DNA of 64,000 nucleotides, taken from the NCBI RefSeq assembly GCF_001787335.1, contig NZ_CP014674.1, positions 372,001 through 436,000 of the forward strand. Reading direction: 5' to 3'. Every line of letters begins with the position of its first letter. Position 1 is the first letter of the stretch. Positions 8,309-17,397 of this stretch are shown one piece after another. Made by a program: the position numbers and the translations under genes. The notes below the pieces were generated by a model that saw only the letters and a program-made list of their open reading frames with translations, was not told the DNA's origin and made no database searches. Origin of the DNA: Kozakia baliensis (GTDB taxonomy: Bacteria; Pseudomonadota; Alphaproteobacteria; Acetobacterales; Acetobacteraceae).

Positions 8309-8396
8309 CGGAGAGAGTGGGATTCGAACCCACGGTACGCTATTAACGTACACACGCTTTCCAAGCGTGCGCCTTAAGCCGCTCGGCCATCTCTCC
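8309..8396 (-). tRNA. tRNA-Ser(GGA)
   Basis: On the minus strand the sequence folds as a class II tRNA: acceptor GGAGAGA pairs with TCTCTCC, the D-arm holds CCGAGCGGCTTAAGG, the anticodon arm is CACGCTTGGAAAGCGTG with anticodon GGA, a long variable arm (TACGTTAATAGCGTA) is present, and the T-arm is GTGGGTTCGAATCCCAC. A CCA tail is encoded at 8306-8308. The long variable arm confirms serine identity. The decayed IS3 element lies about 120 bases away. Confidence 0.97.
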
Positions 8397-8414
8397 AGCG
8401 CGGGGCGGAACATA

Positions 8415-9059
8415 TCAACTTTTTGATCGGGCGCAAGTGCTTCGAGCGTTTTGAATGAAAGTTCTGATTTTTTCCGCCGATTTCACGCCCGGCGTGGTTT
8501 CGACGCCGGAGGAAACGTCCACAGCTTGTGCTCCACTTATCGCGATGGCTTGCGAAACGTTTTCGGGCGTCAGGCCACCAGCTAGCATCCAAGGGGCTGG
8601 GGGGTGCCAATTTTGCGTCAGATGCCAGTCGAAGCTTTGACCATTGCCGCCAGGGCGCAAGGCGTCGATTTGCGGGCGGGCTTCGATCAGAAGGCCATCC
8701 AGATCGGAGTAGGCGGGCAGATCGCTGCGTGTGGAAACACCGTAGGCCAGCCACACCGGCAGACCGAAACGGTTTCTTATTTCAGCCGCTCTGGAAGGCG
8801 TATCGTAAATTTGCAGAATATCGAGCGGAACCTCATCGAGCGCGGCCTGAATGTCGGAATCCTGCGCTTTGACGAACAATCCGACTCGCGCCGGTCCGTT
8901 CGTAGGCATGCGGATGGAAAGGTCCGCGCCTTGAGCCGGTGTAAGAAAGCGCGGCGAGCGGGGGAAAAATACAAAACCGATCCAGTCCGCGCCATATTCG
9001 ATGGCGGTTTCCAGGCTTGCGGGTTCCGTTATCCCACAGATCTTGACGCCGATGCTCAT
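8415..9059 (-). CDS. trpF: phosphoribosylanthranilate isomerase
   Basis: The 214-residue TIM-barrel enzyme isomerises N-(5-phosphoribosyl)anthranilate in tryptophan synthesis. The N-terminal signature VKICGITEPASLETAIEYGA is intact, followed by DWIGFVFFPRSPR. The phosphate-binding end is WMLAGGLTPENVSQAI, with AVDVSSGVETTPGVKS. Size fits the family. pyrF lies immediately upstream with a three-base gap, so the two are likely co-transcribed. trpB and trpA, which often follow trpF in related bacteria, are not next to it; a tRNA and IS remnants occupy that side instead. Confidence 0.95.
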   Translation of the reverse strand: MSIGVKICGITEPASLETAIEYGADWIGFVFFPRSPRFLTPAQGADLSIRMPTNGPARVGLFVKAQDSDIQAALDEVPLDILQIYDTPSRAAEIRNRFGLPVWLAYGVSTRSDLPAYSDLDGLLIEARPQIDALRPGGNGQSFDWHLTQNWHPPAPWMLAGGLTPENVSQAIAISGAQAVDVSSGVETTPGVKSAEKIRTFIQNARSTCARSKS

Positions 9060-9062
9060 TGT

Positions 9063-9767
9063 TTAAGCGTTTCTCAATTCATCCTGAATGGCGGCAGCGG
9101 CTTGGGCTGGATTATGCGCGCGCGTAATGGGCCGCCCGACCACGATCCAATCGGCTCCGGCTTGCGCGGCTTGCGCAGGTGTCATGATGCGTTTTTGATC
9201 GTCTGCGCTGGCACCAGCAGGGCGGATGCCGGGCACGACCAGAACGGGTTTATCGCCAAGGGCATCGCGTAAAGGTGCGATTTCTTCCGCCGAGCAAACA
9301 AGGCCGTCGGCTCCGACGGCGATGGCCATATGGCCTAGACGCACAACTTGTTCGCGCGGCGTGGCGTCAATTCCGATTTCGTGCAGCCCTTGCTGGTCGA
9401 GGCTAGTCAGAACCGTTACGGCTAGCAGGCAAGGGCGACGCGCTTCGGGATAAGCTTCATCGATGGCCGCTCGGGCCGCTTGCAGCATGGCGCTGCCACC
9501 GCTGGCGTGAACGGTGAGCAAAGACGCGCCGAGCGGGGCAAGGCTGGTCAGACCTTTAGCGACCGTATTGGGAATATCGTGCAGCTTGAGATCAAGAAAC
9601 AAGCTGCGATCGCGTGCGATTTCCGCCACGGCGGGGAGGCCGCAAGCATAGGTGAATTCCATGCCGAGCTTGATGGCGTCGGTATGGCCGTCCAACGCAC
9701 GCGCCCACTCTCGGGCTTGGTCGATATTTTGAGTATCAAGAGCAGTGATGAGGCGTGTGCGTTTCAT
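9063..9767 (-). CDS. pyrF: orotidine 5'-phosphate decarboxylase
   Basis: This 234-residue enzyme makes UMP from OMP in pyrimidine synthesis. The first beta strand is LITALDTQNIDQAREWARAL. The catalytic Asp-Lys-Asp set is visible in LFLDLKLHDIPNTVAKGL at about residues 56-73. The phosphate-binding C-terminal part is VVPGIRPAGASADDQKR and GADWIVVGRPITRA. It is full length. It sits between lapA and trpF on the same strand, an arrangement seen in other alphaproteobacteria. Confidence 0.96.
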   Translation of the reverse strand: MKRTRLITALDTQNIDQAREWARALDGHTDAIKLGMEFTYACGLPAVAEIARDRSLFLDLKLHDIPNTVAKGLTSLAPLGASLLTVHASGGSAMLQAARAAIDEAYPEARRPCLLAVTVLTSLDQQGLHEIGIDATPREQVVRLGHMAIAVGADGLVCSAEEIAPLRDALGDKPVLVVPGIRPAGASADDQKRIMTPAQAAQAGADWIVVGRPITRAHNPAQAAAAIQDELRNA

Positions 9768-9781
9768 GTCGGTCTATTTAT

Positions 9782-10111
9782 TTAGGCAATCGGTGTCGTG
9801 GAGGGCGGGGGCGTAACGGGTGCTGGTGAGTTGGTGTAGCGGTCCAGCCGTTGATGCAATTCGATCATTTGAGATTCGAGCGTGCGGATTTGATGCTCGG
9901 CCCGACGGGCGCGTGTGCGCTGACGGAATTCGCCGATCAGCATGATCAGACCGCCGACGAGAAAGCTCGCGACTCCGACGCCGAGGACGAGAACGCCTAT
10001 GGAAAGCTGCCATCCGTAAGAGACGATCCATAGAGGCTGCGGGTCCGGGTTGCTGAGCGCGAAAGTGATCAGAGCGATGAGAAACAGCACGATGACGAGG
10101 AGGCGCAACAT
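9782..10111 (-). CDS. lapA: LapA-domain inner membrane protein
   Basis: The 109-residue protein has two N-terminal transmembrane helices (LLVIVLFLIALITFALSN, then LSIGVLVLGVGVASFLVGGL) separated by a short loop with the NPDPQPLWIV signature typical of LapA/DUF1049 proteins. A cytoplasmic coiled coil follows (EHQIRTLESQMIELHQRLDR), and the tail is proline-rich. In enterobacteria LapA works with LapB in control of lipopolysaccharide synthesis; that role here is inferred from family. It is the first gene of the lapA-pyrF-trpF group. Confidence 0.82.
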   Translation of the reverse strand: MLRLLVIVLFLIALITFALSNPDPQPLWIVSYGWQLSIGVLVLGVGVASFLVGGLIMLIGEFRQRTRARRAEHQIRTLESQMIELHQRLDRYTNSPAPVTPPPSTTPIA

Positions 10112-10360
10112 GGATCAAACCTTATTGATGTAATGGGCGAACGGCGCTGACGTCTCGTGCCGGGGAGAGGCTCGCCTTACCGTGTGCAAGCTTTTCCAGC
10201 AAGATAACGGAAAAAGGCGTTCTTGTCGGCAACTTGATCTTTCGGCTCAAGCCGTGATCCTTTTCAACGTTGAGACGTAGCACGTTATAATAATTTTCGT
10301 TTCAAAGCACGACGGGGCTTCGCGTTCCCCAGTGCGTTTCCATGGGAGGCCGTATTTGCC
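10112..10360. other. divergent intergenic region
   Basis: These 249 bases separate lapA (minus) from the 96-codon gene at 10361 (plus) and must hold both promoters. No gene, strong hairpin or repeat was identified. Confidence 0.4.
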
Positions 10361-10651
10361 GTGAGCCAGGTCATCGCCTTTCGCCCTCCTTTGCCGAATG
10401 TCGATACGCTCTGGGCCGTCGTGGCTCAGCAAGGACGCCGCCTAAGGATCGCCGATGTGCATGCCAGCCGCGATGCCGCGCAGGCGGATTGCGATTGGCG
10501 TGCGCAGCAGGTGCGGATTTATACCCAGTTCCTGTTAGGAGAACGTCAACCGTTGCCGCGTTATAGTATTCGAAGCATCAAACGCGCGGAATTGCCGCGT
10601 GCGTGGCGACCTTTGCCGGCCCTGGGATTTTTGCGCGGTCAGTTTTTTTGA
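10361..10651 (+). CDS. hypothetical protein, 96 residues, basic
   Basis: I do not recognise this family. The start is GTG at 10361 with GGGAGG about ten bases upstream. The product is rich in Arg, Gln and Trp, has no signal peptide or membrane segment, and ends in a basic-aromatic tail (RAWRPLPALGFLRGQFF). The middle has a predicted helix with ASRDAAQADCDWRAQQVRIY. It stands alone between lapA and secB. Coding status rests on codon pattern, RBS and lack of competing frames. Confidence 0.6.
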   Translation: MSQVIAFRPPLPNVDTLWAVVAQQGRRLRIADVHASRDAAQADCDWRAQQVRIYTQFLLGERQPLPRYSIRSIKRAELPRAWRPLPALGFLRGQFF

Positions 10652-10794
10652 AAGGAGCTTTGAAGAAAAAAATAACCATCCGCCGTTAATGAACGCCGAT
10701 CTGGCCAATAGTGGGGACTCGTGAGAGTATAGGCGGCAACAATCATGAATGAATTCCATTCTATCGGATGGTTTTAGCGGTTTTAAGGTTTGGT

Positions 10795-11298
10795 ATGTCG
10801 GAGCAAGAGCAGTTCGATACGTTAGGCGGCGGCACGCAGAACCCGCGGAAAGCGCCTTCTTTAGGGGTGGGTAATCAGTATATCCGTTCTGTCACGTTCA
10901 ATGTGCGCGGTTCGCCCGAGGTTTATTTCAACCTTCCCACACAGCCGCATATAGGCCTGAGGTTAGACGTCAATGCTCGTCAAATCGGCGAAAACCAGCC
11001 TAATTTCGAGGTAACTCTCGTTGCCGGCGCGCAAGGCTTTCGTGCGACGCCGAGCGAGCAAACGCCACAACCCGATGTGCTCTACGATATAGAGCTATCT
11101 TATAGCGGGTTGTTCGTCGTCCAGAACGCTCAGCCGCAAGAGGTAGAAACACTTTTGCTGGTTGAAGCGCCGCGCCTGCTATTTCCATCGGCACGGAGCG
11201 CTTTGCTCAATTTGATTCGTGAGGCGGGCTTTCCGGTTAGCAATATACAGCCGGTCGATTTTCTGGCGCTTTGGCAGGCTCGTCGCGGACAGGGGTGA
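10795..11298 (+). CDS. secB: protein-export chaperone SecB
   Basis: The 167-residue cytoplasmic chaperone keeps preproteins unfolded and hands them to SecA. Family features include NQYIRSVTFNVRGSPEVYFN, the beta strands FEVTLVAGAQGF, YDIELSYSGLFVV, and the conserved VEAPRLLFPSARSALLNLIR, followed by PVSNIQPVDFLALW. The frame stays open back to 10768, but the ATG at 10795 (MSEQEQFDTL) matches the acidic SecB N-terminus better and is preferred. Related SecB proteins are close in size. Confidence 0.95.
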   Translation: MSEQEQFDTLGGGTQNPRKAPSLGVGNQYIRSVTFNVRGSPEVYFNLPTQPHIGLRLDVNARQIGENQPNFEVTLVAGAQGFRATPSEQTPQPDVLYDIELSYSGLFVVQNAQPQEVETLLLVEAPRLLFPSARSALLNLIREAGFPVSNIQPVDFLALWQARRGQG

Positions 11299-11312
11299 TT
11301 GCAAAATACATC

Positions 11313-14267
11313 ATGGTAGCGGAACCGATATCGCACGGCCTCCTTGCAGCGTCCGAATTCAGCGGAGAACACATCCCTCTTTGGGCTGAGTTCGACCCAT
11401 CATGGTATCGAAGCCGTTACGCGCAGGCGATCGCCGATATGGCGGGAACGATTGAGGACGATCAGGAACTATTGGGGTTCTGGCGTCATCATGGCGCACG
11501 ACATGGTCATTCTCCGAACCGGCTTTTCGATGAATTATGGTACCGGCGGGCCAATCGCGACGTCGAGAATGGCATCCGCATTGGGATTTTCGAATTTGGT
11601 TATCAGCATTATTGCGAGATCGGGTTTCGTGCGCGATCCGGGCATTGGCTCTTTTCGGAAGAGCATTATTTCAAATGTAATCCCGATCTGACGCTGTCTT
11701 TGCTTCAGCAGAAAAATTATCGCAATGGTTACGATCATTATCTTGCGATCGGGGACCGTGAGCACCGATCAAGCCACCGTTTTTTCGATCCTGATATTTT
11801 TCGATCTTCGCTTTTTGAAAAAAGATTACCTTACGAAGAAAATATCGGTGCTTTCTCGCAGTTTCTGTGCTCTCCAAAAGCCGCATCGTTACGGACCTCC
11901 TGGTATTTCGATCCGGCATGGTACCTTTCGAAAAATCCTGCCGTAGAGGAACTGATCGCATCGGGAGAATATATCGGCCCATTGCATCATTATCTCTCCA
12001 ACGATGCGCCGACCGCTTTCAATCCTCATCCTTATTTCAGTGAATCGTTTTACAACGAGACCTATCCTGACGTTGCCGGGATCGTGCAGGCGGGCGGCTT
12101 GCGGAATGGATACGAACATTTTCTCAATTACGGCATAGCCGAAGGGCGGCAGCCGATTGGAGGTGTGGATTTCGCCGAATATTCCCGTCAGCCGGGAGCT
12201 TTGCGAAGGATTCGGCAAGGGCGCGCATCGGAAATTTTTGCGCAATGGGTTGCGCTTCAGGAAGGCGGCCATTTCGAGGTGCCTCCGGCGCCTATGCATG
12301 CGGGGCAATATGCGCAACTATCCGCAAGCCGTATGGAAGCTATCCTGCCTTTGGTAGTGCGCACGCCGCTTGATTTCAGCTTCGTCGGCACGCCGAAGAT
12401 CAGCGTTATTATCGATGTGCGCAATCAATTTCCGGGATTATTACGGAGCCTGACGTCTTTACATGAAAGCCGTCGCGGTGATGTGCAGGTGATCATCGTG
12501 GATGCGCAATCGGGCGATGAAACGGCGAGTTTGGAAGATTATGTCGTCGGTGTGGAGATCGTCAGAACGCCGCATCGCAAGCAAGGCTTGCTCTGGCAAT
12601 TGGGGATTGCGCATGCGCAGGCAGCGGCGGTTCTCCTGCTGGAGCCGGGCACGACACTTTGCTACGGCGCTTTGACGGCGGCTTGCAAAAGCTTGGGAAA
12701 GCCCGGTGTTGTTGCGGTCGGCGCGCAGCTACTGAAAGACGATCTGCACGTTTTGGCTGCAGGCGCCGTAGTATTTCGTGATGGCAACGTGCAGATTTAT
12801 GGAGAGGGATTGCCTTCTTTCTCTCCCGAAGTCGGGTTTACGCGAATATGCGATGCCTTTGCCGGGGGGGCACTGCTTTGCGACGTTGCCGCTTTGCGCG
12901 CTGTCGAGATCGATATTGAATTCGAAGATCCCACCTTTCGCTGGGTGGCATTAAGCTTGGCTTTGCGGCAGTCGGGCGGCAAACTGCTATACGATCCGTG
13001 CTTCATGGTAGTGGGCGCACGACAAAAGCGGGCTTCCGAAATGCAGATCAGGCAAGAGCGTGTGATGTTGCGGCAGCGCTTCGCCTCCTTGCTGCGTTGC
13101 AACCCTGCCGGCGCACCCAAGATGGAGGTCCGGGCGCGTTCTATCGGTTCGAAAATGCGAATTTTGGTGTTGGCCGAGCAAATTCCGCTTCATCAGCGTG
13201 GCGGAAGATTGGCTCGTACGGCGGACATCGTTCGAACTTTGGCGGTGGATGGGATGCAGGTTACGGTTTGCCCTATCCAGGATTGCGATGCTGGTTTGTT
13301 GGACCGGGTTGCCGATCTGCCGGATAATGTTGAGGTGATCGAAACGTGCGACCCGGCGCAGTTGGGTGTCTTTCTCGATAATCGAGCGCAGAGTTTCGAC
13401 GCGGTATGGATATGTGGCGGGAGCGTTCTGAACCGCGTCTCGTACTATCTGCATGAACGGGCTTATGCCCTGCCGACTTGCGGTTTCGTGCTGGATACGA
13501 GCGGGCTTGATGCATTCGATCGTTATTTGCAGGAACGTCAGAAAGGAAAGCGTGACGAGCGGGCTCTGACGGATATGCTGGAAGCAGATTTACAGGTGGA
13601 ATTACACGAGGCGTGGTTCTGCCAAGCTATCGTGACGCGTAGTTCTTTCGAAGCCGGTCTCGTGCGGAAACTTGGCTATGACAATGTTTCGGTGCTGGGC
13701 GAAGCGCCAGTAAGCGGGCCGGAACGCGATTTCGCTTCCCGGAGTGGTTTGGTGTTCGCAACGCCGATCTATAGCGAGGCGAGCGCTGCCTACCGAGATT
13801 TACAATGGCTCATGCGGGAAGTCTTTCCACGGCTCGATCGAAGATTGCCGCCCGATGTGAGTGTAGCCATCGCGAGTCATCTAGCGCCGCATGTCGATTT
13901 GACGGAAATCGCCCGCTACCGGCGTGTCGAGCCTTCCGGCGGATTGCCGGATTTGGACGATCTTTTCTCGCAGCGGCGCGTTTTGCTGTCTCCTTCCCTA
14001 TATGCCGAGGCGCTACCTTATGAAGCGCAGCGCGCTGCGGGGTTTGGCTTGCCGACAGTCATGGGCGGAGAGGATTCTGAAGCGCCTTGCCTGAGCGTTT
14101 TGCTTGATCCAGAGCATTATGCCGATGCCGTGGCGCGCCTCTATCAGGATGAAAAATTGTGGCGTAGCGTATCGGAAAAAGCGCGTGCGAGCGTGGGCGA
14201 TGCGGAAACATATCGGCGTGCGCTTGGCGACATTTTACGTAATGCGCGTGTGAGAAAAGAGGATTGA
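11313..14267 (+). CDS. large multidomain glycosyltransferase-like protein with N-terminal repeats
   Basis: The 984-residue protein has three parts. Residues about 25-290 contain six degenerate repeats with the theme F-D/S-x-x-W/F-Y-x-x-x-N-P-D-V, for example FDPSWYRSRY, FDELWYRRANRDV, FSEEHYFKCNPDL, FDPAWYLSKNPAV and FSESFYNETYPDV, each followed by an HY-x-x-x-G element. Residues about 362-600 resemble a GT2 fold (KISVIIDVRNQFPGLLRSL, VQVIIVDAQSGDE), but the usual DxD site is LLLEPGTTL, without aspartates. Residues about 625-980 look like a GT4/GT-B domain (MRILVLAEQIPLHQRGGRLA, LLSPSLYAEALPYEAQRAAG). It is probably for surface polysaccharide; substrate unknown. Start ATG 11313 lies 15 bases after secB. 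Confidence 0.78.
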   Translation: MVAEPISHGLLAASEFSGEHIPLWAEFDPSWYRSRYAQAIADMAGTIEDDQELLGFWRHHGARHGHSPNRLFDELWYRRANRDVENGIRIGIFEFGYQHYCEIGFRARSGHWLFSEEHYFKCNPDLTLSLLQQKNYRNGYDHYLAIGDREHRSSHRFFDPDIFRSSLFEKRLPYEENIGAFSQFLCSPKAASLRTSWYFDPAWYLSKNPAVEELIASGEYIGPLHHYLSNDAPTAFNPHPYFSESFYNETYPDVAGIVQAGGLRNGYEHFLNYGIAEGRQPIGGVDFAEYSRQPGALRRIRQGRASEIFAQWVALQEGGHFEVPPAPMHAGQYAQLSASRMEAILPLVVRTPLDFSFVGTPKISVIIDVRNQFPGLLRSLTSLHESRRGDVQVIIVDAQSGDETASLEDYVVGVEIVRTPHRKQGLLWQLGIAHAQAAAVLLLEPGTTLCYGALTAACKSLGKPGVVAVGAQLLKDDLHVLAAGAVVFRDGNVQIYGEGLPSFSPEVGFTRICDAFAGGALLCDVAALRAVEIDIEFEDPTFRWVALSLALRQSGGKLLYDPCFMVVGARQKRASEMQIRQERVMLRQRFASLLRCNPAGAPKMEVRARSIGSKMRILVLAEQIPLHQRGGRLARTADIVRTLAVDGMQVTVCPIQDCDAGLLDRVADLPDNVEVIETCDPAQLGVFLDNRAQSFDAVWICGGSVLNRVSYYLHERAYALPTCGFVLDTSGLDAFDRYLQERQKGKRDERALTDMLEADLQVELHEAWFCQAIVTRSSFEAGLVRKLGYDNVSVLGEAPVSGPERDFASRSGLVFATPIYSEASAAYRDLQWLMREVFPRLDRRLPPDVSVAIASHLAPHVDLTEIARYRRVEPSGGLPDLDDLFSQRRVLLSPSLYAEALPYEAQRAAGFGLPTVMGGEDSEAPCLSVLLDPEHYADAVARLYQDEKLWRSVSEKARASVGDAETYRRALGDILRNARVRKED

Positions 14268-14272
14268 TAAAT

Positions 14273-15667
14273 ATGACCGAAAGCCTGAATCAGGTCTTGG
14301 CGCAGGTTGATCGTGGAATGGAAGAAAGCCTGGGGCGCCTGTTCGCGCTTCTGCGGATTCCAAGCATTTCCGCGCAACCTAAACACGCTGGAGATTGTCG
14401 GGCTGCGGCGGAATGGCTGCGTAAGGAACTTGCCGATTTAGGTTTTGAAGCCAGCGTACGTGAAACGCCAGGTCACCCTATGGTGGTGGCGCATGATGAT
14501 AAGCCTTCCTCCGGACCGCATGTCCTCTTTTACGGACATTATGATGTGCAGCCGACCGATCCGGCTTCTCTTTGGCATACGGACCCGTTTGCTCCCACCC
14601 TCACGCGCAGCGTAGATGGGCGTCAGGTGATTGTGGCGCGTGGCGCGTCCGACGATAAAGGCCAGTTGATGACCTTTATCGAAGCTTGCCGTGCTTGGAA
14701 GCGTGTGCATAAAGCGTTGCCGATCAAAATCTCGGTTTTGATCGAGGGGGAGGAGGAAAGCGGGGGCGTCAATTTGATGCCGTTCCTGAAGGCAAACGCG
14801 CAGGAACTGAAAGCCGATGTCGCGCTGATCTGCGATACGGGAATGCCCAACCGCACCACCCCTGCGATCACGACCGGTTTGCGTGGCCTCGTGGGCGATG
14901 AGATAGAACTGCAATGTGCCTCGCACGATTTGCATTCCGGCATGTATGGCAATGCCGCACGCAATCCGATCGAATTGCTTTGCACCATATTGGGTAATGT
15001 GCGCGATGCGACGGGACGGGTAAAATTACCGAGCTTTTATGACGGCGTACAAGAGCCGGCCGAAACAGTGCGGGCGCAGTGGCGCGCGATTTTCCCTAAC
15101 GATGATTTGACGCTCGGACCTGTCGGGTTGTCACAAGCGGCGGGTGAGCAGGGTTATAGCGCCGTTGAGCAGGTTTGGGCGCGCCCGAGTTATGAGATCA
15201 ACGGAATTTCGGGTGGGTATGAAGGGGAAGGGTTTAAAACCGTTCTTCCTGCCAAGGCGATGGCGAAAGTATCCTTCCGCTTGGTGCCGGGGCAGAATCC
15301 CGAGAAAATTCGTGATGCTTTCCGGGCTTATGTAAAGTCTCATCTGCCGCCGGATGCCAAAGTGACATTCACGCCGCATGGCGCATCTTCAGGATTTGCG
15401 GTGCCGCAGGATGGTCCCTATCTCAAGACGGCGCTGAAAGCTTTGAGCGACGAATGGAACACGGAGGCGGTTTCGATCGGCTGCGGCGGGTCCATTCCGG
15501 TGGTGGCTGAAGTGAAGGAAGCACTGGGCCTCGATTCGCTGTTGATCGGGTTTGCGCAAGACGATGACCGGATTCATTCGCCCAACGAACAATATGGTGT
15601 TGAATCCTTTCATAAAGGCGTGCGTTCCTGGGTGCGGGTTTTGGCGGGTCTTTCAGCTCTGGCGTAA
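14273..15667 (+). CDS. M20-family metallopeptidase (dipeptidase type)
   Basis: The 464-residue cytoplasmic enzyme is a di-zinc M20 peptidase of the ArgE/DapE/CPG2 group, nearest in form to M20 dipeptidases. Metal and catalytic sites are visible: FYGHYDVQPTDPASLWHTD, ARGASDDKGQLMTFIEA with the bridging Asp, LIEGEEESGGVNL with the catalytic Glu pair, and a final His in QDDDRIHSPNEQYGVESF. The dimerisation domain is inserted between. ATG 14273 is chosen over an upstream TTG because AGAGG sits about ten bases before it. It directly follows the glycosyltransferase gene. Confidence 0.9.
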   Translation: MTESLNQVLAQVDRGMEESLGRLFALLRIPSISAQPKHAGDCRAAAEWLRKELADLGFEASVRETPGHPMVVAHDDKPSSGPHVLFYGHYDVQPTDPASLWHTDPFAPTLTRSVDGRQVIVARGASDDKGQLMTFIEACRAWKRVHKALPIKISVLIEGEEESGGVNLMPFLKANAQELKADVALICDTGMPNRTTPAITTGLRGLVGDEIELQCASHDLHSGMYGNAARNPIELLCTILGNVRDATGRVKLPSFYDGVQEPAETVRAQWRAIFPNDDLTLGPVGLSQAAGEQGYSAVEQVWARPSYEINGISGGYEGEGFKTVLPAKAMAKVSFRLVPGQNPEKIRDAFRAYVKSHLPPDAKVTFTPHGASSGFAVPQDGPYLKTALKALSDEWNTEAVSIGCGGSIPVVAEVKEALGLDSLLIGFAQDDDRIHSPNEQYGVESFHKGVRSWVRVLAGLSALA

Positions 15668-15679
15668 GGAGAGATCGCC

Positions 15680-16669
15680 ATGTTTCCGGCATTGACGATG
15701 GGTGACCCGGCAGGAATCGGGCCGGAACTGACGGTGGAGGCTTGGCACCGTCAGCGTGAAAGCGGCGAGGGCTTCATCTGGATTGGCGATCCGGCGTTAT
15801 TAGACGGGTATATTCCTACGCGAGCGGTGGCTAACCCACAGGAAGCAGAGGCCATTTTCGTCGAAGCCCTGCCAGTTCTACCGCTTGCTCTGGCAAGGCC
15901 CGTCACGCCAGGGCAGCCCGATTTCGTCAATGGCGCGGCAGTGATCGAGTCCATTGCGCTGGCCACCAAATTGGCTTTGGCGGGTGCGGTATCGGCAGTG
16001 GTGACCAATCCGATCAGCAAGCAGGTGTTGAAGCAGGCAGGTTTCGGCTTTCCGGGCCATACGGAATTCCTGGCCGATCTTTGCGGCGTGACGGGGCAAG
16101 AGGTCATGTTGCTGGCATCGCCACGCCTGCGCGTCGTGCCGGTGACAGTGCATGTCAGTATCCGGCGTGCGCTGGAAATGCTGACGGCCGAGCGTATCGT
16201 GCAGGTTGGCCAAATTCTGGCGCGTGCTTTGCGGTCGGATTTCGGGATCGAAAAGCCGCGCCTGGCGGTGGCAGGGCTTAATCCGCATGCGGGCGAGGGT
16301 GGTTTGATGGGGGATGAGGAACAGGACACGATCTTTCCCGCCATCGAAATGCTGCGCGCCGAGGGCATCGATGCGTTCGGCCCCTTGCCGCCGGATACGA
16401 TGTTTACCGAGAAGGCGCGAGAAAGTTACGATGCCGCTTTGTGCATGTATCATGATCAAGCGTTGATCCCGCTTAAGACGCTGGACATGGCGTCCGGCGT
16501 GAATGCGACGCTCGGCTTGCCGATCGTTCGGACATCGCCCGATCATGGCACGGCGTTCGATATCGCCGGGCAGGGAAAGGCGGATGTATCGAGCTTATTG
16601 GCAGCCTTGCGGATGGCACAGGAAATGGGCGCGCATCGGCGTGCGTTTGGGGAGAAGCAAGCGAAATGA
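15680..16669 (+). CDS. pdxA: 4-hydroxythreonine-4-phosphate dehydrogenase
   Basis: The 329-residue enzyme oxidises 4-phosphohydroxy-L-threonine with NAD in pyridoxal phosphate synthesis. Features are the opening [20 protein letters not shown], the metal-binding His in [30 protein letters not shown], and the C-terminal [15 protein letters not shown] followed by [18 protein letters not shown] lies about eight bases before ATG. It overlaps pdxJ by four bases (ATGA), so the product passes to the next enzyme from the same transcript. Confidence 0.96.
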   Translation: MFPALTMGDPAGIGPELTVEAWHRQRESGEGFIWIGDPALLDGYIPTRAVANPQEAEAIFVEALPVLPLALARPVTPGQPDFVNGAAVIESIALATKLALAGAVSAVVTNPISKQVLKQAGFGFPGHTEFLADLCGVTGQEVMLLASPRLRVVPVTVHVSIRRALEMLTAERIVQVGQILARALRSDFGIEKPRLAVAGLNPHAGEGGLMGDEEQDTIFPAIEMLRAEGIDAFGPLPPDTMFTEKARESYDAALCMYHDQALIPLKTLDMASGVNATLGLPIVRTSPDHGTAFDIAGQGKADVSSLLAALRMAQEMGAHRRAFGEKQAK

Positions 16670-17397
16670 TCCGGCTTGGCGTGAATATCGATCATGTGGC
16701 GACGGTGCGGAACGCACGCGGTGGCACGCATCCCGATCCTGTCGGCGCGGCGTTGCTCGCGGCTATGCATGGCGCGGACGGGATTACCGCGCATCTGCGG
16801 GAGGATCGGCGGCATATTCGTGATGAGGATATGCGCCGTTTGCGCGCGGAACTGACAGTACCGTTGAATTTCGAAATGGCCGCCACGGATGAAATGGTGA
16901 GTATTGCCGCCGAGCTTCGTCCGCATGCTTGTTGTCTGGTGCCGGAACGGCGGCAGGAAGTGACGACGGAAGGCGGTCTTGACGTGGCGGGGCAGACGGA
17001 CGTTCTCGTCCCCAAAGTGGCACGGCTACGTGAAGCAGGTATTCGCGTTTCTTTGTTCGTCGATCCCGATCCGGTACAGATCGAGGCGGCGGCGCGTATC
17101 GGCGGCCAAGTCGTGGAACTGCATACGGGCGCTTACGCCCATCATCCGAACGAACAGGAATTGGCTCGCCTGCGAGATGGTGCGAAGGCGGCTGCGGCGG
17201 AAGGGCTGGAGCTTCATGCCGGGCATGGACTGACTTTCGAAAATGTCGGGAAAATCGCCGCGTTGCCGGGTTTAAAAGAACTGAATATCGGTCATTTTCT
17301 GATCGGCGAGGCGATCTTGGTCGGCTTGCCAGCGGCGATCGCGCAGATGAAACGCGCAATCGCCGCCGGAGCATTGTTTACGGACGCGGGACGATAA
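16666..17397 (+). CDS. pdxJ: pyridoxine 5'-phosphate synthase
   Basis: This 243-residue TIM barrel condenses 1-deoxyxylulose 5-phosphate with the PdxA product to form pyridoxine phosphate. Diagnostic stretches are [61 protein letters not shown] and [12 protein letters not shown], with [17 protein letters not shown] at the phosphate site. It is full length. Its 3' end overlaps the convergent lipoprotein gene by 20 bases, leaving no room for a terminator between them. Confidence 0.97.
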   Translation: MIRLGVNIDHVATVRNARGGTHPDPVGAALLAAMHGADGITAHLREDRRHIRDEDMRRLRAELTVPLNFEMAATDEMVSIAAELRPHACCLVPERRQEVTTEGGLDVAGQTDVLVPKVARLREAGIRVSLFVDPDPVQIEAAARIGGQVVELHTGAYAHHPNEQELARLRDGAKAAAAEGLELHAGHGLTFENVGKIAALPGLKELNIGHFLIGEAILVGLPAAIAQMKRAIAAGALFTDAGR

